Assembly (NCBI GenBank): GCA_013398295.1
Contig: VZSF01003314.1
Span: forward strand, 232,754-296,753
From: Chionis minor
Lineage: Eukaryota > Chordata > Aves > Charadriiformes > Chionididae
DNA: 64,000 bases
Direction: 5' to 3'
Shown here: positions 49,177 through 59,099 of the stretch, piece by piece
Layout of the letters: every line of letters starts with the position of its first letter
Numbering within the stretch: the first letter of the stretch is position 1
The notes under the pieces: model-generated
Told to the model about the DNA's origin: nothing
Databases searched by the model: none
Seen by the model: the letters and a program-made list of their open reading frames with translations, nothing else
Translations under genes and position numbers: made by a program

Positions 49177-49223
49177 ATTCTCATTCTCATTCTCATTCTT
49201 ATTCTCATTCTCATTCTCATTCT
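49177..49223 (+). repeat. (ATTCTC)n microsatellite
   Basis: Seven to eight copies of the hexamer with one variant (attctt) lie immediately upstream of the CR1 fragment. Confidence 0.95.
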
Positions 49224-49224
49224 A

Positions 49225-49560
49225 AAACTTCCTCAAGGGGGACAGAGGGAGAGGTGCTGATCTCCTCTCTCTGGTGACCAGCAGTAGGACATGAGGAAAT
49301 GGAATGAAGTGGTGTCAGCAGAAATTCAGATTGGATTTTAGGAAAAAAGTTCTCCTCCAAGAGGGTGGTCGGTCCCTGGAACAGGCTCCCAAGGGAAGTG
49401 GTCATTGCACCAAGCCTGTTAGTGTTCAAAGAGCATCTGGATGACGCTTTTAGTCATATGGTTTAGTTTTAGGTAGTCCTGTGAGGAGCAGGGAGTTGAA
49501 CTCGATGATCCTTATGGGTCTCTTCCAACATGAGATATGCTGTGATTCCATGATTCTAAT
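49225..49560 (+). mobile_element. CR1 LINE 3' region
   Basis: The words gctgatctcctctctctggtg accagcagtaggac, gattggattttaggaaaa, ctggaacaggctcccaag and ctcttccaacatgagatatg, then gattccatgattctaat, follow the CR1 3' region in sense orientation. About 330 bp is retained, 5'-truncated next to the hexamer microsatellite. Confidence 0.92.
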
Positions 49561-50647
49561 AATCTTTACGTACATTTATAGAAATAGAGACAAAATAATG
49601 TAAAACCCAAATACACTGGGGTATTTCTGTTTCTAGAATTGGCGGTGCTCTTTCTGCACTAATTTCTGTGGGGACTGAAACACTGGAGAACTGACAAAGT
49701 CAAAGAAACTTACGGCAGTTGTAACAATTTTAAGGCAGACAAAGAGTGACTGAAGTCTCCATTTGAGAAACTGCAAGGAAGTGTGTGTGAGTGGCTGTAC
49801 AGTAACGGTTTGCTTTTCAGCCTGAAGTTATCATATGTGTATCATGACACTAGTTAAAAAGTCAGCAGGTTAAGCTCAAAAACTAATTCTAATTCTTCAG
49901 AAGCGTTGGGAGCTACGTCACCGTGGGTTTTCTCCCCAGCATACTACATTAGCAGTACTAAAGATGCTGAGATACCGTGTTTGTTGCTAGCTCTGATGAC
50001 GGTATCAATGCTGCTCATTTTTGTTAGTCTGTTCCTTGTCCTACACAGTAAGAAAATCGTTTTTATGCACAAATACCTCTGCAATTGGAAAATGGCAGAG
50101 AAAAACAGAGCTAATGGGAGGAGAGGCACCCCCTTAGGTAGATGAATAACATTTTAAACAGCTTGAGTCTCCTCTACAATGTGAGACTCAAGGTCAAAGA
50201 CTGGTAAACTGCAGTAAACTGGTAAAAAAAGACTGCTACTGCAGCAGGCAGCAGACTTTAACTTTTTTTTTTTTTTGGTAAGACAGGCAAAGTAATATCT
50301 AAGGTTAATGAAAGATGTCACAGGGACAGACTGAATGTCATTTCAGAACAGGATACATGCCAAACCTTGCTAGTTTTCAAAAACTATCTAAAATATATCA
50401 TTATAACTGCTTGCAAGTAGTTTGTAAAAGAGCTCAAATCATGCATGGTGTTTTTTCTTATACTTTCTTTGTAATTCTGCAGACAAAAAAAAGAGGGGAA
50501 AAAAACCTGACAGAAAAGAGGGAAGGAACAGCTCCATAGTAAAGTAGGCAGGACAACTATATACCTAGTACTGGTATATTTCTTAATCTAACAGAGTCCC
50601 TTGTTTGGTGTCTGAACACAAGCTGTGTTACAGTCAAATTAAAAAGG

Positions 50648-50730
50648 GTAGAAGAGGGGAGAAAACGTGGGAAGAAGAGGAGAGGAGAGGGAAGGGGAAA
50701 GGGGGAGAGGGAGAAGGAGAAGACGAATCT
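50648..50730 (+). repeat. GGGAGA-type low-complexity tract
   Basis: A purine-only stretch of gaggagagg and gggagaggg words, shorter than but similar in style to the 44.5-47.1 kb blocks. Confidence 0.85.
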
Positions 50731-51190
50731 TTTCTAAAACATACAGAGAGCAAAGGTGATTGTATAGACTGTATCGGAGCAGGCAGAGCAGTGTGTTTAT
50801 AATCCTGGCAAGGAAAAAACACATTTCATTTAACAAATGTGAATTTAACACAAAGCTTCAGGAACACCTGTTACTTTGGCCAAGTACACAAAACCTAGTA
50901 CAAGGAGAATGGCACCTAAAGCCACAGAAAAGACAAGCCTTTAGGACAATGCTAGTGGAAGACTCCAAGGAAAAGTTTCCCTGAGCCAGCAAGTTCCTAC
51001 ACAGACCTTGGACAGGGATAGTCACATCATGGCTACAGAAGGGACTGTTAGCCTAATGTATTCAGTATAACACAGATATTCAAGTCTTTTCAAATATATT
51101 CCTGTTGCTTACAGCCCATAGTACTACCATGATCCATGCAATAATTTCTGCACTAGCCTTTTATGTGTTACGATCTTCTCCACTAATAGG

Positions 51191-51228
51191 AATATATATA
51201 TATAGCTATAGCTATAGCTATGGTAGGC

Positions 51229-51263
<35 letters not shown>

Positions 51264-51264
51264 T
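51191..51264 (+). repeat. Compound (TA)n-(GCTATA)n-(TA)n-(CA)n microsatellite
   Basis: An AT run, three copies of gctata, a second AT run and then about ten CA dinucleotides. The compound structure suggests repeated slippage; likely polymorphic. Confidence 0.95.
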
Positions 51265-54200
51265 ACACATCTATCTCCATACATACAATGTGGATCCCTC
51301 CAGCAGCTGGGCTCAGACATTTAGATTGCTCAGTAGCTGCTCCTTGGTCCCAGTCTCCCAACTGTTTCCATGAGACTGGCTCTTTTTAGCCCCTTACCCC
51401 TCTGTTTTCCCACACTTGTTCCTTCCCAAATCACCTAGCTCCATCCCTTTGCCCACTTTTGATTCCTCCCCTAAACATTCCATAATAAGCCTTACGCAAT
51501 CCCAAACTGCTCTTCCCCTGCACCCCGTAATCTGTCCCACACCCCGAGGCAGGAAACCCCCTCTCAGTCAGAAAGGTGCTCAGGGTTTGACTCACCTTCA
51601 TGGGTTTCACACCTGGACAAGGGCTCTCCGGGGACAGCCCAGGCTGTGGCCCCCAGAGGGTGTCCCTTCCTCCAAGCCCCTGATTTGTTTTCCTGGTCTG
51701 ACACCATGCCCCCAGGCTCCTTTAGGCTTGGGGAAATGGGCCTTTGATGGGCCAGGTAGGAGGCAGGACAGGACATTATGTGGGCTCTTCTGCCTGTCAC
51801 TGTCTCCGTTCTCCCTTGTGGGTGTGCAGATGAGCTTCTATCACATAGCAAACAACTGTCACAGAAGCTACAAAGGAACCGAGGTACTTGGGCAGTTAAC
51901 AAGCGTCACTAACTCAAATTTTATTTACAGGTAGTTTATATTTCATTTTTCTTATCCATTGTTGTCCCCTACTTTTTATAGCTCTTTTGTTTAGTGTTTG
52001 ACTATTGAAATGGCTATGACAACAATCATGGCATCTCACACGTTTTGTTTTGCCCGCTAAATGAACTGAGCTCATCTGTTGTCAGATTTTCCATTTCCAT
52101 AGCAGAACTTCCCCTGGACCTATCATAGTTTCAATTAAATCTATTCCATCCCCCCAGACTGTCATCAGTTCACCTGCCTCTGCAGTTATTGCACCATTTC
52201 TTTCACTGCTTTTCAATGCACGCATTTTTTGCTCTTGTTGCTCAGGGTTCTTCTGCTCCAGCTTCTGTCATTGCTCTCACACAAGCCCCATCTTAGCTAA
52301 AGCTCAGAGCACTGCTCCATCTTTATCCTTCTTACACAGGCTGGACAAATTTCATTGTCCTCTTCTTGACATATTATCTGACCTTGCATTTCCTGGCTGA
52401 ATCATCAGTTCCTATGTAATAGCTCCGTTTCCGTATGCCTTTCAGGGGATCTCTTTGCAGAAATGATCTTCTTCCTTCATGTGATGCATCTCCATGGATC
52501 TTTGGCCTCGATTCTCTTTTTGATTTTCCCGTGATCTCTGTATAATCTCATCTGCAAAGAGATTCCGTGGACTAAAGTAAATCAGAGCTGATGACTCACA
52601 GATGAGCCAAACTACTTCAGGTTTGCTGAAACTAAATTCTCAGGCCCTAACATTTCCTTTTTGATGCTGATTTGACTGCATTACAGCTAAAACCAAACTT
52701 TCTATTTCCTCACTTGCAACTTCTCCAACCGATTCTTTTCTTTCTTGTAGATATCACCACCACATCTGTGACCTCCAATGACAGAGATGCCATAGCCTCC
52801 CCAGGTAATATATTCCCAGTGCTTCGTTATTACAAAAGTTTTATCCAAACACCATTGTGACTTGCCCTGTTCACTGGGAAAAATGGCATTTATTCTCCTC
52901 CTCTTCGCATCATCTTCTTATATGCTTGAAGACCTGAGGGACGTATCCCCATCCTTTTCCCACTAGACTTATCTTCTGTAGTACACGTGGAGACATCCTC
53001 CACCCACTGCCCTTTTCTCATTCAGTGAGAAATGGGCATGAGTATGACTCATTCTGTGTCATACATTCGGCTTCTAATTCTAATAAGCCTTAAAATACAA
53101 TCTCTATGGACAGTCTTTCACTTTGTTTTTGTGTTGCCTTTTCTTTTTCCTCATGCTGTGCTTTTACTCTCACTATCCACAAAACAAAAACACTAGCCTC
53201 CTGAAAGCAGTTGTATTTTCTTTATAATGCCTTGGATGTAATAAATTATATTAACCCTATGTCTTAAGAATCTTGATGACAGTTGGAAAATGATACTCTG
53301 AGCTCATTGCTTATCATCGTGAATTACCTTGGGGGAGCTGGGTCAGATTAAGACCCTCTCTGCCAGGATGGTGCTTCTGGCAGTAGTCAGCGGGAGATGC
53401 CAAGAGCAGGAATGTAAGAACTGAGCACAGCCAGACAATAATTCCACTGAAACATTTCCAGATTAGGAACTGTTTCTGGAACAAAGGTTTTATGTGCATC
53501 TTTCAGTTTCACAGCCATTGATGGAGTCTCATTTCATGAAGTAATTGGATTGGGTTTGGAACTCATTCATGTTTTTGGCCTCCACACCATCCTCTGCCAA
53601 TGAACTCTAATTATGCCCTGTATGAGAAAATGCTTTTTTCCCCTTTGTTTTAAACTTCTGCCAGATCATTTTATTCAGAGTCTCCTACCTCTCTTGATAA
53701 GAGAAATATGAATGAGCATTTCTGTTTGCTTTCTCAACACCATTCACAACCTTAAATGCTCCCATCATGTATCCCCTCAGCCATTTCTTTTAGAAGCTAA
53801 GGAATCAGAATCTATTTAATTTCTCCTTACTCAGAAACTCTGACATGTATTTCATAATCATTGTTTTTCCCTGACTTTTTCTAATTGTACTTCATCCTTT
53901 TCAAGATGGCAGGATCAGAAGGGCATGAATTCTCTAAAATGGCTTCACGGTGGACTTAACACAGTGCAAAACAGTGTTTTCTGCCATGTTGATCACTTGT
54001 ACGCTCCTGGCTTTCTGTAGTCTCTTGGGTTTTTGTTCCATGTTTGAACAGTGTTCAGTGCCACTACGTCCTGCTAGATGACATTGGTGACATGATATGA
54101 ATGAATAATCCAAATATCAATAACATAAACACGCTATTGCTACTACTAATAATAAAGATTCAGAGACTCCAGCCATGCTTTCCCTGAGAAAACTTTGTAA

Positions 54201-54934
54201 AAGTTATATAATTTTTTTACTTTAGCTTCCAGATTTGCCCTTCTTTAGTCTGATAAAGAGTCCTCTGCACAAGGGTACAGAGACAAGACACTTCCGTACT
54301 TCTAATCTGAAATCTCCTTAACTACGTAATAGAATAGCGCTGCCTCTTCTAACAGTTTTGTCACTCAAAGATGTCCTATAATTTTCACCGTGATCCAAAT
54401 TCTCTTTTTGTTTCCCACAAATATGCTGCAATCTGCAAACAAGACCGACACATTTCTTTTCCAGCTGATCTGTAGTTATTATTATTTACTGCTCTGGTTA
54501 CTGTGTTATCTACAATCTTCATCCACAATGACTAGAAACAGCTGTTTAAATGAGTGATAAAGACATGGGAGATAACAGATTGTTGAACCATCTGATCAGA
54601 AACATGTCTGATGAGGTATCAGAATGTAACAAAGTCAATGCATATTTATGTTGTAGTTTTATTAAGCTTATTATTTAACTGGCATATTTAATTTATAAAT
54701 TAGCATATAATGTTCTGAAATGGCAAGGATCTCTACTGATTTTTAGCCTGAGATCTCCAGCATGTATTCTTAGACAGAAATCACTTCTGAAAAAATGCAG
54801 GTTTTGCTTTAAACACCGATTTCCTAACAGACGAGAGGGCAAGGGCACGCATGGAACCCACAGCCATGTGGATGCTGAAGTGACTGGCGGACCTTCCTTC
54901 TCCCCATTCAGCCTCACGGGTTCCTGCTGTCTAC

Positions 54935-55045
54935 CTGCGTGTGCCTACATGTGTGTATGCCTGCCCATACATACCTGTGCATCCCTGTACGTACCTGTGC
55001 ATCCCGATACATGCCTATGCATACCTATACATGCCTATACGTGCT
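54935..55045 (+). repeat. TRCCTRTRCAT minisatellite
   Basis: About nine degenerate units resemble tacctgtgcatccctg and tacatgcctatgca. The array begins a GC-rich patch (to about 55460) in which the word cagcatggctgccacgggca is also duplicated at 55374 and 55423. The long frames here arise from this composition. Confidence 0.75.
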
Positions 55046-55497
55046 GGGGACTGCGTCAGCAGCACACATGCCCGTGCCCACACCTGTGTCCGCCGGTGAG
55101 GGGGTGCAACAAGGCCCCAGCTGGAGGGAGGAAGGCTTCGGCCCAGCACCGCTGCGGGGACTGGCTTCCTGCCGGAGGGCGCCCTGAGCCCCGACAGCCA
55201 GAGCCCTCTCTCCGCCAGGATTGCTGTATGGCTCCTGGGCACGTCTGCCGGCACCGCTGCACAGGTAACCCCCATGCCGACCGCCACTGCCCGGGCGGGG
55301 CTCCCCTCGCACCACAGGCCCAGCATGGCGGACCATGGAGGCCCCTCGCAGGCCCAGACTGGGTGCTTCCAGCCAGCATGGCTGCCACGGGCATGTCCTC
55401 TACAGCAGGGCCCTGCCCGGCCCAGCATGGCTGCCACGGGCACATCCCCTGTGGGCAGGGTCCCCATGGGTGAGGAGAAACTCCCTCCTGACCTTTC

Positions 55498-56190
55498 TGT
55501 TGTCCCTAAATAAGGGTTCTTCACCCAGTGTGCAGAGACCAATCGGCACACTGAGTCGAGATATTCGTCTTTATTTCAGTTCTGCAGAATCGGGTGCCGG
55601 GCATTTAACAGCCAGCAAACCTCACATTCCCAAGAGTCCAATATTTAAAGTGAAAAGATACAGCTGATTGGTAAGCTACAAGTCCTTTACCATCCCTCAT
55701 TGTACATATGCTTTCAAGTTAATGTTTTAAACATTTTGGGAGATCCCCTTAATGAGCATGCTCATTATCTACACGAGGGTGTGTATTTTACTATTATAAT
55801 CTCCTAAAGCTCTTCTTGGACACTCTTGCGTAGAATCCATTCCAAAGACTGTACGTCTTGTCATCCTATACTTAGATCCGAGACCAGGACCGTACCCGCT
55901 CCATGGGCCTTGTTCACCTTCAGTAAGCTCTTGATGTGGTAATCTTTCAGCAATTCGATTCCTTTGATCTAAGTTTCAGTTAATTGTTTCTACACCTAGT
56001 CCAGCTGGATGTGCAAGGACATAATTAAGTTTAAGTGTTTCTACATCTAGTCCAGGTGCAAAAGGCCCAATTAAGCTTTAATTTCAGGAGTTCAGCTCAA
56101 GTTCAATCAAAGTTCTATCATAATTATACATAAAGCGCTCGTGTAACTTTTTAACCATACTATTTTGAGATCACTCCCAGTGTCTGTCGA
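55498..56190 (-). mobile_element. Probable endogenous-retrovirus LTR in antisense
   Basis: Read on the minus strand the block has LTR anatomy in the right order: a CCAAT box (55671-55666), a TATA-like tttaaata (about 55650-55642), an AATAAA polyadenylation signal (55575-55570), then a U5-like GC-balanced stretch ending GGGACAACA at 55498. In the U3 part a 19-base word (gtttctacaYctagtccag on the plus strand) is repeated at 55986 and 56037, like an enhancer duplication. No internal viral genes flank it. The U3 border is uncertain (56130-56195), and no target duplication was found. The family is not named. Confidence 0.6.
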
Positions 56191-56199
56191 CGTGGCGCT

Positions 56200-56292
56200 T
56201 AGGGGCATGGTTTAGCGGTGGACTTGGTAGTGTTAGGTTAGCAGTTGAACTCAACAATCTTTTCCAACCTAGACAATTCTATGATTCTATTT
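56200..56292 (+). mobile_element. CR1 LINE, last ~90 bases
   Basis: The words ggcatggtttagcggtggac, gtgttaggttagcagttg and ttttccaacctagac, then aattctatgattctat, are a CR1 3' end in sense orientation. It directly abuts the antisense LTR. Confidence 0.92.
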
Positions 56293-57364
56293 CTGGCGGA
56301 GGAATGGTGCAGGCAGGGTTTCACCCGTTTCGTCCAGCCAGCCCATTTGCCGTGAAACCTGCCACGTTACCCGCAGACCCTTCTCCAGTGAACACCCACC
56401 ATGGGCAGGGCAGGCAGGCTCTGCCATTACCGTACCATTGCAGAAGAACAGACCTGGCATGCAGTGCAGGAGGTTGCCTAATTTAGAGACCGCAACTGCC
56501 ACGGCTGCCTTGGCACCTCCTCAGATTCCAGGTGGGACATGCAGTTAAAGCGTGCAGATTTTACTGTGGCGGTCTTGTGGACCAGAGGACAAGCACAGCA
56601 GGCTGCTGTGTGGAGTATTCCCTTCTTCTGAGTATCCAGTCACAGGGCTGGATATACTGCCAGTGAGGCAGTATTGCTTTCTAAAGCTTTTTTAAAAAAA
56701 AAACAGTACAGGAAATATGAACCTGTGAGAATGTTACAGTGAGACCAAAAATTTAGAGATTCAGAGGTCACATCCAGGATACAAGGGGTTTGGGTTGTAG
56801 TCTAAACACACAGAACTATGTTTGTGAGCAGCGAGCATACATTCGTATTGTAGAGATTTTATTTATTATATAACAAGATTTTATTTATTATGTAACAAGA
56901 ATTGTTATTAACATGTTATTAACACATAAATTGCACTTTATGCATTTGTGTCTAGTAAAATTTATTGTATATTAAGATATTGTATTAAAATAAAAAAATG
57001 TAGTCTATTAAAACCTCTCGAGGACAACTTCCAGACTTGAAAAATACTAAGCTACACCTTAGGAAAACTGAAAGCCATTGAAAAAATACTAAATTATGCG
57101 CTTCAGTTTATCATCTGAGTTTAAAGTATTCCCTATTCCCAATTGTCATATACAACAAATGCCATTCAATAGTAAAGGGGAAGTATCAGTTCCATTGTAA
57201 ATTTGTGAGATGCCATCTGAAATGTTTTGTGTAATTTGAATAAAATATGAATGGAAGTGAAATAGGAACAGAAATGTTCAAATTGGAGCAGCTGCAGTTA
57301 CTAGGATAACCTGGGAAATACAAGCCTGTTTTATAAGCTGCAACTTGAAAAGCCTTGCCTCTTG
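56293..57364. other. Unique DNA, no gene seen
   Basis: A moderately GC-rich 250-base part is followed by AT-rich sequence. It contains a 22-bp tandem duplication (56855-56898). Confidence 0.5.
56855..56898 (+). repeat. 22-bp tandem duplication
   Basis: The unit gattttatttattatataa plus two more bases occurs twice, with one difference (ata/atg). Confidence 0.9.
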
Positions 57365-57690
57365 AAAGGCATGGTGAAGCTGACCACGGATATGATTTTT
57401 GTCTACAAATATGTAAAAGTTGCAAATAACGACACAGGAGAAAAGCTATGGAAGGAAAGGGTAATGCTGGCACAAGAATAATGGTATAAAATCGCCAGAC
57501 ACTACACATTTAGAGTGGAAATTACTGGAAGATCTCTCATCACTAGACCACTGAGGTTTAGGAGCAGTCTGTCAAGAGAAACAGTGGGACAGGAAGCCCT
57601 AGGTACTTCAAAAGCAAGTCTTGACCAGTTAACAAAGAAACTGCCTGACATGCTAATTACGGTCTTAAGGAAATTTTCACCAATCAATCC
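57365..57690 (+). mobile_element. Ancient CR1-type LINE fragment
   Basis: The order of words follows older amniote CR1 families: gatatgatttttgtctacaa (compare ggatatgatcactgtctac), then tttagagtggaaattactgg, agaccactgaggtttaggag and caagagaaacagtgggacag. It is far more diverged than the other CR1 copies in the window, so it was inserted much earlier. The frame at 57515-57736 is a relic of its ORF2 end, not a separate gene. Confidence 0.55.
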
Positions 57691-57795
57691 CGTATTCCTA
57701 ATACAGCATTTCATTAGTGTCTTACACATCCTCTGATGAGACTGCTTCTTGTAAAACCTGAAATCATACCACTTGAGATGGATTGCAACTGGCCA

Positions 57796-58437
57796 TCAGT
57801 GTAATGTGCAACCTTCAAGAGTGTCAAGTGCTTTGGAAGCAGGAAGGAGGAAGACTAAGGAGATGCAGCCCCCTGCTATGTTATTCTGTCCTGGAGCTGA
57901 CAGAAGCCCCTTTGTGTTTTCTTTGTTTCTTGTACCAATTTTTATTTGGTAGAGTAAAGCAGTTTGAAGAGGGAGAGACCGGAGCAGGAGACTGGCTGCT
58001 CTCCACAGCCTCATCCCCTCCCAAACTGCAGATTTCCTTTGTAAATCTAGGGATGAGTTCTGCTGTGAAGCAACGTTAACTCCTGCTAGGTCTTGTGTGT
58101 TACTGTACAGCTTATGGGGCAGCTGCATAGGAAGGGAGACTGTAGCATCTGGGGATTCAATCTGCACCGCAGGCTGGTGTGCAATTCTCCTGAGGACGCA
58201 GGCTTTGGGATCTGTGAGGATGTGTTCCTGCTGTCTTCTACCAGCTTCTGCTTCCTCATGGAGCAGATTTGAGAGGAGCAGCTGTTCCAAACCTCCTTCC
58301 CCAAACCCTCCCTGCAGCAGTTCTGCCAGATTCAGCCTCTTGCTGTCCATAGTCCAGGAGGATTTGGTGTTGACAGAGAAAGAAAAGTCTGGCTTCTTTG
58401 GTCTGACATTTGTGATTTCAGTAGTGCCTTTGGTCAT
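57796..58437 (-). CDS. Unrecognised 213-codon frame, status unclear
   Basis: On the minus strand an ATG at 58437, immediately preceded by a stop, opens 213 codons. The first half (LNLAELLQGGFGEGGLEQLL and onward) has a coding-like bias: leucine is written mostly as CTG/CTC, and charged and polar residues alternate. The second half is more hydrophobic and less convincing. No domain, signal peptide or cysteine pattern could be recognised. It may be an internal exon with unclear borders, a retrocopy, a lineage-specific frame or chance in a locally balanced-GC stretch. A competing plus-strand frame (58097-58582) overlaps it. Confidence 0.22.
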   Translation of the reverse strand: MTKGTTEITNVRPKKPDFSFSVNTKSSWTMDSKRLNLAELLQGGFGEGGLEQLLLSNLLHEEAEAGRRQQEHILTDPKACVLRRIAHQPAVQIESPDATVSLPMQLPHKLYSNTQDLAGVNVASQQNSSLDLQRKSAVWEGMRLWRAASLLLRSLPLQTALLYQIKIGTRNKENTKGLLSAPGQNNIAGGCISLVFLLPASKALDTLEGCTLH

Positions 58438-58940
58438 TCAGTTGCAAGCCCTACTCAGTCACAGCTGGGAAGACCTCGGGCAGAACCAAAGCAGAACCCA
58501 GACCACGGTGTTAGATAACCCTGAGGAAGGAATTACCTCAGCTCGCCACGCAGAATTAGAGAAAGGAAAGCAATATCTTTAATCCTGCCCTCTTTGGCAT
58601 GTAAATGCTTAGGTCTGGGTTAAGGTGAGGCAGCTGCTTCCACTGGGGATGCATGTACGCGGTGCCAGTAATTAAATTGCTGCATTCAAAAAACAAGAGG
58701 AGATGACTCCTCTGCTGAAGCTGATGCGGTTATTGTCACTAAACATTTCATACACTGGATTAATGGCTAGAAAAGGCATCTATAACCTGCAAGGTATGGA
58801 TTCAATGCCATGCTCAGGGTGAAGAGTTCATCTAAGATAAAGGATATTTCAAGGTGTGATGGAAGGGAAGTAACAGTCCCCTCTTGCTCCATTCTGTTTC
58901 ATCGCCTTGAAAAGGATTCAAGACGCCTTGTGTCAGGGAG

Positions 58941-59090
58941 TAGGAGAAAGAGAGAAAGAAAAAGAAAGAAAGGAAAGAAAGGAAAAAGAAAGGAAAAAGA
59001 AAGGAAAGAAAGGAAGGAAAGAAAGGAAGGAAAGAAAGAAAGGAAGAAAGAAAGGAAGGAAGGAAGGAGAAGGAAAGAAGGAAAGAAAGA
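58941..59090 (+). repeat. (AAAGG/AAAG)n microsatellite
   Basis: About 150 bases of pure purine repeat made of gaaa and ggaaa units. It explains the Lys/Glu/Arg plus-strand and Phe/Leu/Ser minus-strand frames here. Confidence 0.97.
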
Positions 59091-59099
59091 GTGAGCCTG

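Larger units (their letters stand above)
49561..54930. other. Unique DNA with microsatellites, no gene confirmed
   Basis: It contains GA-rich simple sequence at 50648-50730 and a TA/CA microsatellite at 51191-51264. A 172-codon frame at 51416-51934 is Pro/Ser/Leu-rich without a recognisable family. 52-54.8 kb is pyrimidine-leaning, intron-like sequence. Confidence 0.5.

Noticed and set aside
49177..49223. Hexamer array considered as CRISPR-like or telomere-like repeat
   Set aside because: Simple ATTCTC microsatellite without spacers, and not the vertebrate telomere word TTAGGG.
51416..51934. 172-codon plus-strand frame
   Set aside because: Pro/Ser-rich without family signature; a comparable minus-strand frame overlaps it; no promoter or splice context supports it.
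54868..55551. Cys-rich frames of 130-201 codons
   Set aside because: They arise from the TRCCTRTRCAT minisatellite and duplicated GC-rich words; several frames on both strands are open together.
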